Part shown: positions 1 to 8,256 of the stretch, one piece after another
Numbering within the stretch: position 1 is the first letter of the stretch
How the letters are laid out: every line of letters begins with the position of its first letter
Assembly: GCA_009840385.1 (NCBI GenBank)
Contig: VXNX01000005.1
Span: 62,001 to 126,000 of the forward strand
DNA length: 64,000 nucleotides
Origin: Candidatus Dadabacteria bacterium
GTDB taxonomy: Bacteria; Desulfobacterota_D; UBA1144; Nemesobacterales; Nemesobacteraceae
Direction of reading: 5' to 3'
Translations under genes and position numbers: made by a program
Notes under the pieces: generated by a model
The model's database searches: none
What the model was told of the DNA's origin: nothing
What the model saw: only the letters and a program-made list of their open reading frames with translations

Positions 1-679
1 CCTGCATTATGCTCGGGGCCTTGTACCCGTCGTAACACAGCTCCGAGTAGGCAAGGTCATGTATCACCGTAAGACCCGTTTCTCGCGCCAGGTCACAGAC
101 TTTCTCGAAGAAATCAAGATCCATGACTTGTGTGGTCGGATTGTTGGGGAAGGAAAGAATGAGCACCTTGGGTTTCGGCCACACTTGCTTTATCGCCTTT
201 TCTATAGAGAGTATCAGGTCTTCTTTCTCCCCCATCGGACAACTGTGGGTGTCTCCCCTCGCTATTATTACAGAGTAGGTGTGTATGGGATAGGTGGGAT
301 CGGGAACTATCGCCATATCTCCCGGGGATAGTATTGAAAGCATCAGATGGGATATGCCTTCCTTTGAACCTATGGTAACGACGGCTTCTGAATCCGGATC
401 AAGGTCAACGTCGTACTTTCTTTTGTACCAGTCGGTTATGGCCAGACGAAGCTTGGGCAGTCCGGCGGAAGTGGAGTACCTGTGGTTTCTGGGCTCCCTA
501 ACCGCTTCGCGGAGCTTCTCCACTATATGGTCTGGCGTGGCCTGATCGGGGTTTCCCATACCGAGGTCAATTATATCTTCCCCTCTGGCGCGCGCCTGGT
601 GCTTGAGTTCGTTGACTACGCCGAGCACATAAGGGGGAAGTCGGTTTATGAGGGAGAAATTATATTGCGGCCGGTCCAT
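1..679 (-). CDS. Class I PLP aminotransferase (alanine / LL-diaminopimelate type), 3' end outside window
   Basis: The first 226 residues are visible when the minus strand is read from the ATG at 679; the gene runs off the left edge. Fold-type I landmarks are in place: an N-terminal INRLPPYV segment, GMGNPD near residue 40, the SFPNNPT motif at 177-182, and HDLAYSEL at 207-214, whose Asp and Tyr contact PLP. The Schiff-base lysine lies beyond the edge. This N-terminal pattern is the one seen in AlaC-like alanine transaminases often labelled LL-diaminopimelate aminotransferase; substrate cannot be decided from half a protein. It diverges from rlpA across about 130 bases. No clear Shine-Dalgarno precedes the start. 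Confidence 0.85.
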   Translation of the reverse strand, partial: MDRPQYNFSLINRLPPYVLGVVNELKHQARARGEDIIDLGMGNPDQATPDHIVEKLREAVREPRNHRYSTSAGLPKLRLAITDWYKRKYDVDLDPDSEAVVTIGSKEGISHLMLSILSPGDMAIVPDPTYPIHTYSVIIARGDTHSCPMGEKEDLILSIEKAIKQVWPKPKVLILSFPNNPTTQVMDLDFFEKVCDLARETGLTVIHDLAYSELCYDGYKAPSIMQ

Positions 680-797
680 AGGTGTCTGCCTGTTTTTTGC
701 TGGCAGTATTTTATTATAACCGCTTATAATCTCAAGATTGCGGCTGGTGGAACGGGTATTTCCAGCATGTCAGTGTCTTCTAGAGAATCCGTTATGG

Positions 798-803
798 TAA
801 AAT
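798..803 (+). promoter_or_regulatory. Extended -10 promoter of rlpA, start codon at or next to the transcript start
   Basis: TAAAAT with TG one base upstream (795-796) is an extended -10 element. Only 8 bases separate it from the rlpA ATG at 812 and no ribosome-binding site is seen, so the mRNA may be leaderless. No good -35 box is visible. Confidence 0.4.
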
Positions 804-811
804 AAAATCTT

Positions 812-1477
812 ATGATCTGGATCAGATTTGCTGTTTTGCTAGCGTTTTTTGCGGTCGGTTGCTCTTTTTCTTCAGGTCTCCCGAGGTGGGAAAGCCGGGA
901 TTTTCATCGGCCAAAGTCGACGGATACCATACAGTACGGCAAGGCTTCCTGGTATGGGGACAAGGAACATGGCAAGAGGTCCGCAAGTGGCGAGGTATTC
1001 AACAGAAATGCCTACACTGCGGCGCACAAGGAGCTTCCTTTTGGTACCGTCGTACGTGTTACCAATCGCGAGAATGGCAGGCAGGTAAAGGTCAGGATAA
1101 ATGACAGGGGTCCTTACATAGGGGACAGGGTGATAGATCTCTCATACGCGGCCGCGAAGTCCATCGGACTTATCAGAAGTGGTGTTGCGGAGGTAAAAAT
1201 AGAGGTATTGTCGACGCCCTCTGAAAGGTCAGAAAGTCTTTTCGTCTCTCTCTACACAGTCCAGGCCGGCTCTTTTCGAAGCAAGGCGGGGGCTAATGAA
1301 CTCAAAAGAAAGCTCTCGCGTGTCACGGACGAGGAGGTGAGAGTGGAATCTTTTGCCTTTGAGGGGGATACTTATTACAGGGTGAGGGTGGGCAGATTCA
1401 AGAAAAGGAAAGACGCCGAGACGCTTCGCGTAGTTTTGAGAAAGCGGGGATACTCAGCCAGAATATATGTTGAGTGA
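812..1477 (+). CDS. rlpA: RlpA-family septal ring lytic transglycosylase, lipoprotein with SPOR domain
   Basis: 221 residues. The signal peptide ends in a lipobox with Cys17 (FAVGC), so the protein should be lipid-anchored in the envelope. A double-psi beta-barrel domain starts at GKASWYG (43-49) and contains the conserved NDRGP (97-101). A C-terminal SPOR domain (about 145-221) is expected to bind denuded septal peptidoglycan. The family cleaves or remodels glycan strands lacking stem peptides during division. It stands alone between a divergent aminotransferase and the panBCD operon, which starts 33 bases downstream. Confidence 0.93.
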   Translation: MIWIRFAVLLAFFAVGCSFSSGLPRWESRDFHRPKSTDTIQYGKASWYGDKEHGKRSASGEVFNRNAYTAAHKELPFGTVVRVTNRENGRQVKVRINDRGPYIGDRVIDLSYAAAKSIGLIRSGVAEVKIEVLSTPSERSESLFVSLYTVQAGSFRSKAGANELKRKLSRVTDEEVRVESFAFEGDTYYRVRVGRFKKRKDAETLRVVLRKRGYSARIYVE

Positions 1478-1510
1478 TTCCCCGCGGTTTCGAAAAAGAG
1501 ATAGAGTCGA

Positions 1511-2314
1511 ATGATGAAGAAGCTGAGAACAACTGATTTTCGCAAAATGAAAGAGAGTGGCGAGAAAATCGCCATGATAACGGCGTATGACGCTACAGTC
1601 GCCGCGATAGTGGATGCGGCGGGAGTTGACGTGGTCTTGGTCGGGGATTCTCTCGGCAACGTGGTTCAGGGTCTTGAAGATACGCTTTCCGTTACGCTTG
1701 ATGAGATGATTTATCACACGAAAATTGTTTCAAGGGGTGTGGCGCGGGCACATTTGTGCTCGGATATGCCCTTTCTTTCCTATCAGAAATCCCCCGAAGA
1801 TGCCATAGAGAGCGCCGGAAGGCTTTTAAAAGAAGGACAAGCGGAGTCAGTCAAGCTCGAGATTAACGAGGAGTACGTTGATACCGTGTATCGCATCCAG
1901 AAGGCCGGGATTCCCGTTGTTGCCCATATAGGGCTTTGTCCCCAGTCCGTTCACGTAATGGGTGGTTACAAAGTGCAGGGATGTCTTTCGGGTGAACGCG
2001 AGGAGCTTTTGAATCTTGCCAAGTCCTGTGAGCAGGCAGGCGCTTTCATGATAGTTATTGAAAGCGTTCTGTCGGCAGTGGCCGGAGACATCACCGAGAG
2101 TCTTGAGATACCGACTGTCGGAATAGGTTCTGGGGCGGATTGCGATGGACAGGTGCTTGTTGTAAACGACATGATAGGACTCACGCCGGAGCCGCTTCCC
2201 AAGTTCGTCAAAAAATACGCGGAGGTCGCGGAGACAATCTCCGATTCGACGAAGAAATACGTGGAAGACGTAAAAAAGGGAACGTTCCCCTCGCAGGAGC
2301 ACTCTTATGGATAG
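1511..2314 (+). CDS. panB: 3-methyl-2-oxobutanoate hydroxymethyltransferase
   Basis: 267 residues, the usual PanB length. It transfers a hydroxymethyl group from methylene-tetrahydrofolate to 2-oxoisovalerate to make ketopantoate, the first committed step of pantothenate synthesis. The TIM-barrel signature is present: ITAYDA (23-28) and VGDSLGNVVQG (44-54) with Mg-binding Asp46. Two ATGs (1511, 1514) are adjacent and either could start it. It is the first gene of a tight panB-panC-panD operon and overlaps panC by 8 bases. Confidence 0.97.
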   Translation: MMKKLRTTDFRKMKESGEKIAMITAYDATVAAIVDAAGVDVVLVGDSLGNVVQGLEDTLSVTLDEMIYHTKIVSRGVARAHLCSDMPFLSYQKSPEDAIESAGRLLKEGQAESVKLEINEEYVDTVYRIQKAGIPVVAHIGLCPQSVHVMGGYKVQGCLSGEREELLNLAKSCEQAGAFMIVIESVLSAVAGDITESLEIPTVGIGSGADCDGQVLVVNDMIGLTPEPLPKFVKKYAEVAETISDSTKKYVEDVKKGTFPSQEHSYG

Positions 2315-3164
2315 CGCAGAGTCGCTTTCCGTGCTTAACCGCCCTTACGAGATGAAGGAGGTTTCCGATGCCTGCAAGAAAGCACGTAAAAAACTAGGCT
2401 TTGTTCCCACTATGGGAGCTCTGCACCAAGGGCATATCAGTCTCATTGAGAAGGCGGTGGAAAGAGCGGATGTGACGGTCGCAAGTATTTTCGTCAATCC
2501 CACGCAGTTCGGACCCGGTGAGGACTTCGACCGTTATGAAAGGGACTATGAAGGCGATATAAAGAAACTTGAGCATTGTGGCGTAGACTACCTGTTTTAT
2601 CCGGATGTAAGCGATATTTACCCCGGCGGCTTTGAAACCACGGTTTCAGTGGGAAATCTCGGGAATTGTCTCTGTGGTCCTTTCAGGCCGGGGCATTTTG
2701 ACGGGGTGGCAACGGTTGTACTTAAGCTTTTTAACGTTGTCCGCCCGGATTTTGCGGTGTTCGGAAGAAAGGATTACCAGCAGCTTAAGATCATCCAGAA
2801 AATGGTGCGGGATTTCGATATGGACATTGAAATAGTGGAAATGCCTATAATACGAGAACCGGATGGACTTGCGATGAGTTCAAGAAACGCTTATCTGAGT
2901 GCTGAACAGAGAATCAGGGCGGCTGCGGTAAACAAAGCCCTGCGCGAGGTCGGGGAGAAATTCAAAAGCGGTTGCGATGATTGCAGAATTCTGCTTAGCG
3001 AGGCGAATCGGGTATTGCGCATGGCACAAATTAATGATATTGATTATATTGAGATAAGAGACCCAGAAACCCTTGAGCTCCGGCACAGAGTTGTGGAAGG
3101 CGATCTGGTGGCCTTAGCCGTTAGGGTGGGCGATACTAGGCTTATCGATAATACTGTGCTTTAA
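2307..3164 (+). CDS. panC: Pantothenate synthetase
   Basis: 285 residues. It condenses pantoate and beta-alanine using ATP through a pantoyl-adenylate. The HIGH-type ATP motif is visible in PTMGALHQGH (34-43), and the KMSKS-like loop appears as AMSSRN. The start ATG lies inside the last codons of panB, which implies translational coupling. Its beta-alanine substrate is made by the next gene, panD. Confidence 0.97.
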   Translation: MDSAESLSVLNRPYEMKEVSDACKKARKKLGFVPTMGALHQGHISLIEKAVERADVTVASIFVNPTQFGPGEDFDRYERDYEGDIKKLEHCGVDYLFYPDVSDIYPGGFETTVSVGNLGNCLCGPFRPGHFDGVATVVLKLFNVVRPDFAVFGRKDYQQLKIIQKMVRDFDMDIEIVEMPIIREPDGLAMSSRNAYLSAEQRIRAAAVNKALREVGEKFKSGCDDCRILLSEANRVLRMAQINDIDYIEIRDPETLELRHRVVEGDLVALAVRVGDTRLIDNTVL

Positions 3165-3174
3165 GAGGTTGGTA

Positions 3175-3567
3175 ATGCAAAGAGTACTCCTGAAATCCAA
3201 GATACACAGAGTTACGGTTACCGATGCCGAACTAGATTACGAGGGGAGTCTTACGCTTGATAGGAATCTCATGGACGCGGCGGATCTGTTTCCCTATGAA
3301 GAGGTTCACATTTTCAATTTGACCAATGGTCACCGTTTTTCGACTTACGTGATTGAAGGCCTAAGAGGTTCAAACACGGTCTGTGTAAACGGTGCGGCTG
3401 CACATCTTGCGAGGAAAGGCGACTGCCTTATAATAGCGGATTTTGCAATCTATGATGAAGAACAGAGCAAGACACACAGACCCAAGCTTATATACGTGGA
3501 TGAGATGAACAATATAATCAGCATAAAATCCGGGATTAACGGTCTAAAACTTGCGACCGACGGGTAA
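3175..3567 (+). CDS. panD: Aspartate 1-decarboxylase proenzyme
   Basis: 130 residues from the ATG at 3175. I prefer this to the TTG at 3169 because AGAGG at 3164-3168 is then correctly spaced and the family normally begins MxRxxLxxKIHR. The enzyme converts aspartate to beta-alanine and uses a pyruvoyl group formed by self-cleavage. The cleavage site YEGS places Gly24-Ser25 exactly where the family has it. Last gene of the panBCD operon. Confidence 0.96.
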   Translation: MQRVLLKSKIHRVTVTDAELDYEGSLTLDRNLMDAADLFPYEEVHIFNLTNGHRFSTYVIEGLRGSNTVCVNGAAAHLARKGDCLIIADFAIYDEEQSKTHRPKLIYVDEMNNIISIKSGINGLKLATDG

Positions 3568-3621
3568 CTCTCCCGTATTCCGGGCAGAATCCACGTAAGA
3601 CTTTGCCGATTGAGAGCGTGT

Positions 3622-3650
3622 TTGACATACCTAGCTCCTGTAGTTACATT
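3622..3650 (+). promoter_or_regulatory. Sigma70-type promoter of the nucleotidyltransferase pair
   Basis: TTGACA (3622-3627), 17 bases, TACATT (3645-3650). It would give a leader of about 110 bases before the ATG at 3768. The leader contains an inverted repeat (AGTGAA near 3676 with TTCACT near 3700). The rest of the gap from 3568 to 3767 shows nothing else. Confidence 0.5.
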
Positions 3651-3767
3651 AGGATTCCAGAGGGTGTTGGAGAAGTGAAGCGTTGTGCTTAGTGCTTTTC
3701 ACTGAGCCTATGGTTTGCACTTCGCGATTCTACCGGCGTATGGCCGTCTATTTAAGAAATCTGATTT

Positions 3768-4550
3768 ATGAAAGCTATAATACTCGCAGCGGGAAGGGGA
3801 ACTAGGCTATATCCCTACACTCACGACAAGCCCAAATGTCTTCTTGATATTGGGAACATATCCATACTTGAGCACCAGATAAACCTTATAAGGGACTGCG
3901 GCATAAACGAAGTCGTTATTGTCGTGGGTTTCGGTTTCGAGAGAGTGGAGGATTTCCTGAGAAGCTACGACGGCTTGGGAATGAGGATCAACACTCTTTA
4001 CAATCCTTTTTACCAGTCCACAAACAGTCTTGTGTCTCTGTGGATAGCCAGAAGCGAATTTGATGAAGATCTGGTGGTCATGAACGGAGACGACGTCTAC
4101 GAGATAGGGGTTTTGGACAAGGCGCTTTCGGTAAGGGATGAGAAGATCTGTCTTCCCATAAAAAAGAGGCCTCGCTACGAGAGGGAAGACATGAAGGTGG
4201 TTGTCGACGACAGCAGGATCACAAAGATCAGCAAGGAAATATCAAACGGTGAAGCTTCGGCCGAGTCGGTCGGCATAAGAGTATTCAGGGATACGGGGGT
4301 TGAGCTGCTGAAAAGAGCGGTTGAAGAGGAAATGAGGAATCCCGGAGCTGAGGGGAAATGGTATATATCCTCGATACACAGGCTTATAAGCAAGGGATAT
4401 AAGATCAAGCCCTTGGATATCGGCGAGCTTTACTGGATGGACGTTGACTGTCCAATGGATCTTTTCAGGGCGAGGAAGCAGGCTGACAATTTCTTGAAGA
4501 AGGAATACCGCGTGCCAAGTCTTCTGAGGGTTGTTGACTCCTCTGAATAA
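3768..4550 (+). CDS. Sugar- or alcohol-phosphate nucleotidyltransferase (LicC/RmlA-like)
   Basis: 260 residues with a complete NTP-transferase core: LAAGRGTRLYP (6-16) and KPK at 21-23, followed by the DxD-like NGDD near residue 107. The TNSLVSLWIAR stretch near 86-96 resembles LicC/PntC-type cytidylyltransferases that activate choline phosphate or related small alcohols. It lies 6 bases before a CDP-alcohol phosphotransferase gene whose own N-terminal nucleotidyltransferase domain looks inactive. I infer that this protein makes the CDP-activated substrate for that partner. The identity of the alcohol is unknown. No strong ribosome-binding site is visible. Confidence 0.8.
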   Translation: MKAIILAAGRGTRLYPYTHDKPKCLLDIGNISILEHQINLIRDCGINEVVIVVGFGFERVEDFLRSYDGLGMRINTLYNPFYQSTNSLVSLWIARSEFDEDLVVMNGDDVYEIGVLDKALSVRDEKICLPIKKRPRYEREDMKVVVDDSRITKISKEISNGEASAESVGIRVFRDTGVELLKRAVEEEMRNPGAEGKWYISSIHRLISKGYKIKPLDIGELYWMDVDCPMDLFRARKQADNFLKKEYRVPSLLRVVDSSE

Positions 4551-4556
4551 TCTGCC

Positions 4557-5906
4557 ATGAAAAACGCTATCGTACTTTGTTCTGGCACGGGAACAAATGG
4601 TGAGGATCTGTCCGAATTTCCGAGTGAATCGATAGCGCAAGTCCCCCAACTCAAAAGAATCATAATAAATTGCCAGCGTGTCGGGGTCGAGCAGTTTCAT
4701 ATCATTACCGACAACGCGGGTTTTCTGAAAAACCTTCTTATAGATGATCCGAGGATTACATCGGACATAAACTGGGTCTTGCCCGGAGAGTCCGTGTCGA
4801 TAGATTCGGAGAGAGTACTTGTTCTAGAATCTTCCCTTGTTGTTACGAATGCAGCTTCTCTTGAGAAATTCGTTCGTGATTCGGTTGACTGTCGAGAAGA
4901 CGAGATTTCCGTCCTGGTTAACAAGGGTGCTGATCCTGTTATCGGTATGGACAGGGAAACAGGTTACGTAAATAGGTATTTCGGAGGAGGGAGTGGTGTT
5001 TTAGGCGCTTTTTCCATAAATTCCACGGAAGTTACCACAGTTCTTTCGGCCACCGGGCTTGATACCTGGCTTGACGAAGAGGCTAAACGGCACCGCATGA
5101 GAATCTTCGGCGGCGACAGTGGATATTGGTACCGTCTTTCTGATACGGCAGAATCTCGAAAAGAAGCGGAAAGAATCATCTTTTCTCACGTAGGTAAAAC
5201 GGCTACGGGATGGATAGCCAGAAATATAAACGGCAGGATGTCTCTTCCCCTGAGCAAGCTTCTGATAAGAACGTCTCTTACACCTAACGCGGTAAGCGTT
5301 CTGATTAACCTGATCGGGGTGCTCTGCGGCCCGTTTTATGCTCTTGGCCATCCGGTGCTCGGAGCTCTTTTCATGCAGGTGGCAACCGTTTTGGACAGAT
5401 GTGACGGGGAAGTTGCGAGAATAAAGCTTATGGAGACCAAGAAGGGACAGTGGGTTGATACGATAAGTGACCAGTTCACCGTGCTTTCTTTTCTGATCGG
5501 AGTTCCTGTTGGGTATTACCTTCAGACCGGAAGCACCGTTGCGGTCGTGCTCGGAAGCTACAACGTCATCGTTTTCATCCTGTTTCTGATATGGTCGTTT
5601 TACTTTTTGATAAAGTACACGAATTCCGGCAGTCTGGTTGCCTACTTTGAAGTTGACAAGCACATTGATCCCGAGGAACTCTCCTTCCTGAGAAAGCTGA
5701 TTGCCCGAATGCGTCCCTTGGGGAGGAGGAATTATTATTCGGCCATATTAGTCCTCATAGCGATAATCGGAGGAAACTCCCTCGTTCTTTTCGCTACATC
5801 TTTTACACTGACTCTCTTTTTGCTGCATCAGCTTGAAGATGTTGTAAGGATTTTCCGTCTTGGAAAACCCGAAGAGGTTTTTCATGAAGAAACGGAACAG
5901 AGTTAA
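4557..5906 (+). CDS. Degenerate nucleotidyltransferase domain fused to CDP-alcohol phosphatidyltransferase
   Basis: 449 residues. The C-terminal half (about 235-440) is a polytopic CDP-alcohol phosphatidyltransferase with a perfect DGxxARx8GxxxDxxxD motif: Asp283, Gly284, Ala287, Arg288, Gly297, Asp301, Asp305. The N-terminal half (1-210) has the layout of the nucleotidyltransferase domain in bifunctional inositol-1-phosphate cytidylyltransferase/DIPP synthases. Its signature loop, however, reads CSGTGTNGEDLSEF and lacks the Arg and the PK pair, so catalysis there is doubtful. The intact enzyme upstream probably substitutes. The product could be a phosphodiester lipid or solute. Confidence 0.82.
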   Translation: MKNAIVLCSGTGTNGEDLSEFPSESIAQVPQLKRIIINCQRVGVEQFHIITDNAGFLKNLLIDDPRITSDINWVLPGESVSIDSERVLVLESSLVVTNAASLEKFVRDSVDCREDEISVLVNKGADPVIGMDRETGYVNRYFGGGSGVLGAFSINSTEVTTVLSATGLDTWLDEEAKRHRMRIFGGDSGYWYRLSDTAESRKEAERIIFSHVGKTATGWIARNINGRMSLPLSKLLIRTSLTPNAVSVLINLIGVLCGPFYALGHPVLGALFMQVATVLDRCDGEVARIKLMETKKGQWVDTISDQFTVLSFLIGVPVGYYLQTGSTVAVVLGSYNVIVFILFLIWSFYFLIKYTNSGSLVAYFEVDKHIDPEELSFLRKLIARMRPLGRRNYYSAILVLIAIIGGNSLVLFATSFTLTLFLLHQLEDVVRIFRLGKPEEVFHEETEQS

Positions 5907-5942
5907 TCCAGAAGCAATACAGTCCGGTTCCCAACTGGGGTA

Positions 5943-5962
5943 AGAGCATGCTTTTTGCTCTG
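5943..5962. terminator. Weak inverted repeat between convergent genes
   Basis: AGAGCA and TGCTCT pair around a short T-rich loop. It lies between the plus-strand CDP-alcohol transferase and the minus-strand symporter operon. No long U-tract follows on either strand, so a terminator role is tentative. Confidence 0.25.
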
Positions 5963-5979
5963 TTTCTGCGCTGTGATAA

Positions 5980-6078
5980 TTATTTGGGATTTCTGTGGAA
6001 TTTTATAAGACAGAAAGAGAGAAGAGACAGGACGCTCGCCCAAGAAATGAACATGAAGAGTGCAGAAGCAAAATCCAT
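5980..6078 (-). CDS. MetS-like small subunit of the adjacent NSS-family symporter
   Basis: A 32-residue protein. Its ATG shares one base with the symporter stop codon (TAATG) and is preceded by a strong GGAGG inside the symporter's last codons, so it should be translationally coupled. The peptide starts [13 protein letters not shown], has one hydrophobic helix of about 22 residues and ends in a basic tail (KFHRNPK). Single-helix proteins of this size, encoded directly after neurotransmitter:sodium symporters, are known as MetS-type small subunits required by methionine/alanine importers. The assignment rests on size, topology and position. Confidence 0.75.
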   Translation of the reverse strand: MDFASALFMFISWASVLSLLSFCLIKFHRNPK

Positions 6079-7634
6079 TATTTTTCCCTCCTACCGGCAA
6101 TATAAACCATAGCTGACAGAAAGACAAACAACCCTACAATATAAAGCCTAGCGAACCAGATGTTCCAGCTGCTCGCTCCGATTATTGAAGGCAGGCTGGT
6201 GTATCCCCACCAGCATATGAGAATCAGAAGGAAAAACGGCGTCAGGTATTTCAGAATGTAGTAAAAAACACGTGGAGCTTTTATGAATCCGCCAGAATTT
6301 ATCTCATTCCAGGCCTTCTCGGATCCGAATACCCACATGAACATCACTATTTCGATGAATCCGAATACGACAAGCATTATAGTGCCGGCCCAGAAATCCC
6401 ATTCATCAAGAACCTGACTTATCAGTATCACGGGCAGTACGCTTACTATTATTATCAGCATGGTGTATACGACCGCCCTTTCTCTTGAGATGCTGAATTC
6501 ATCCTGGAGGAAAGTTACTACTGGATAAGCTATAGCTACGGACGAAGTCATGCCGGCGAAAAACAGGAGAAAGAACCACAAAAATCCGAAAATTCTCCCC
6601 ACTTCAACGCCTCCCAGGCTTCCCGAAATGCTGGCGAACACGGCGGGGAGGCTTACGAATCCCAAGCTGAAAGCGCCTGACTGCGCTACTGTGACCACGC
6701 TTGCTACTCCGAAAAACGCTACCGCCGCCGGAATGGCTATCGAGCCCCCAAGAACTATCTCCGCCGTTTCGTTGAGGGTTGCAGAAGTCAGACCGCTTAG
6801 CGTTACATCATCGTCGATCTTTATGTAAGACGCGTACGCCACTATCGCCCCGAAAGCCAGACTCAGCGTGAAAAAGATTTGCCCGGCCGCCGCTATCCAT
6901 ACCTTCGGGTTTTTAAGAGCTTCGAAGTCCGGATTCCAGAGAAAATTAAGGCCTTCGATCGCCGTTCCGTAATCAGTTTTAAGCGTCAGAGTTTTTACTA
7001 CTAGTATTATCGCCAGAACAAACAGCAGGGGAAGGGCGTACTTGACGAATATCTCTATGCCTCCAGATATTCCTTTTAGCATGATGTAGAAGTTTGCGGC
7101 GATTGTGATTACAAAAGCTGTAATAGCCATTTTGGAAGGGGAAAGAAGGACTCCGTCTCCCGCACCGAGATAGTTGGCAAGAAAACTGCTGTAAGGCTTT
7201 ACATACTCCGCAGCGTTTGAAACCGACCCAGGGTCAAGACTGGGATTACTTCCCAAGAGAAAGTGCAGGGCGTATCCCAAAGTCCAGGACTCGATGTAAA
7301 CATAGTAGATTGTTACAACAAGGGGTATCCAGAGTCCTATAACGCCAAGGATTCTGGAAACGGGACTTTTCCAGAAGAGATTGAAGATCGCGGGAGTTGT
7401 TCCGTGCCCGCGGGACCCTCCGTACCTTCCCATTCCCCATTCCATCCACATGATGGGGATCCCTATCATGATAAATGCTATGAAATAGGGGATCATAAAA
7501 GCGCCGCCACCGTTTTCCGCGGCCTGCGTGGGAAATCTGAGGAAGTTGCCAAGACCTATGGCGTTGCCTGCCATGGCTAAAATCAGACCAGTCTTGGTTG
7601 CCCAAGCGTCCCTGCTGTTAGGGTTCTTTTTCAT
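6078..7634 (-). CDS. Neurotransmitter:sodium symporter family amino-acid transporter
   Basis: 518 residues with about 12 predicted membrane helices. The LeuT-fold helix 1 signature [13 protein letters not shown] is near residues 23-35 and is followed by GGGAFMIPY; these line the sodium and substrate sites. Family members import hydrophobic or small amino acids such as methionine, alanine, leucine or tryptophan with sodium. The substrate cannot be assigned. The overlapping small gene downstream suggests the MetP/MetS arrangement. It diverges from the dksA-like gene at 7798. No obvious Shine-Dalgarno precedes the ATG. Confidence 0.93.
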   Translation of the reverse strand: MKKNPNSRDAWATKTGLILAMAGNAIGLGNFLRFPTQAAENGGGAFMIPYFIAFIMIGIPIMWMEWGMGRYGGSRGHGTTPAIFNLFWKSPVSRILGVIGLWIPLVVTIYYVYIESWTLGYALHFLLGSNPSLDPGSVSNAAEYVKPYSSFLANYLGAGDGVLLSPSKMAITAFVITIAANFYIMLKGISGGIEIFVKYALPLLFVLAIILVVKTLTLKTDYGTAIEGLNFLWNPDFEALKNPKVWIAAAGQIFFTLSLAFGAIVAYASYIKIDDDVTLSGLTSATLNETAEIVLGGSIAIPAAVAFFGVASVVTVAQSGAFSLGFVSLPAVFASISGSLGGVEVGRIFGFLWFFLLFFAGMTSSVAIAYPVVTFLQDEFSISRERAVVYTMLIIIVSVLPVILISQVLDEWDFWAGTIMLVVFGFIEIVMFMWVFGSEKAWNEINSGGFIKAPRVFYYILKYLTPFFLLILICWWGYTSLPSIIGASSWNIWFARLYIVGLFVFLSAMVYIAGRREK

Positions 7635-7724
7635 TTCGGAAGGGCTAGAATCAAAAAAGCTATATTATCACCAAGGCGGAGGATATGGCAAGATAAAAAG
7701 CTTTAAGTGTTGAAACTAGTAGTA

Positions 7725-7752
7725 TTGACAAAACGAATAATGATTTTATCTT
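7725..7752 (+). promoter_or_regulatory. Promoter of the dksA-like gene
   Basis: TTGACA (7725-7730), 16 bases, TATCTT (7747-7752), about 45 bases before the GTG start. Confidence 0.4.
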
Positions 7753-7797
7753 AATTCTCCCTAGAAAATCTGAACTTCAATCACGAGAGGAGTCAGC

Positions 7798-8256
7798 GTG
7801 CCCAGAGTAAAGAAGAAACAAACCGAAAAACCCCCTGCGAAAAAAAGTTCTTCTGCAGCGACCGCCACAAAGGCCAAGTCGAGGAGAACCAATCCCAAGA
7901 AGTATACCAAGAGGTTTCTTGCTCAGATGACGGCGATGCTCAAGGAGATGAGAGAGGAACTGCTTGAAGACGTGACCAGGTCAATGAGAGAGGAATCGGA
8001 CCACCTGCGTTTCAACGTAGGAGATTTCTACGACCATGCATCAGAAGACAGGCAGAGAGAGCTTGCCCTTACGCTCTCAAACAGGGAACGCAGCAAGCTA
8101 CATCAGATAGATGATGCTCTAAAGAGAATTGAAAACGGTGAATACGGCTTCTGCGAGGTTACCGGGGAAAAGATAGGGGAAGAGAGACTAATTGCCATGC
8201 CCTTTACGAAACTGAGCGTCGAGGCTCAGGAGGAAATCGAAAGGGGAGATTACTGA
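7798..8256 (+). CDS. DksA/TraR-family protein with a degraded zinc finger
   Basis: 152 residues starting with GTG at 7798, preceded by GAGAGGAG at suitable spacing. A basic Lys/Ala-rich tail (1-35) precedes the coiled coil. The coil tip has the DxxDxA pattern (Asp76, Asp79, Ala81) that DksA inserts into the RNA polymerase secondary channel. The globular domain keeps the zinc-finger frame but only the first cysteine, Cys119; the other three positions are Thr122, Ser140 and Ala143. Cysteine-poor DksA paralogues such as Pseudomonas DksA2 work without zinc. A four-cysteine paralogue is encoded at 10257. Its 3' end overlaps mtnA's by 7 bases. Confidence 0.88.
   Translation: MPRVKKKQTEKPPAKKSSSAATATKAKSRRTNPKKYTKRFLAQMTAMLKEMREELLEDVTRSMREESDHLRFNVGDFYDHASEDRQRELALTLSNRERSKLHQIDDALKRIENGEYGFCEVTGEKIGEERLIAMPFTKLSVEAQEEIERGDY

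Noticed and set aside
59-805. Three overlapping plus-strand open frames at the left edge
   Set aside because: They lie opposite a clear aminotransferase reading on the minus strand with NNPT and PLP-contact motifs, and none resembles a protein family.
5001-5663. 220-codon minus-strand frame
   Set aside because: It is antisense to the CDP-alcohol transferase gene, has low-complexity basic composition and no start signal.
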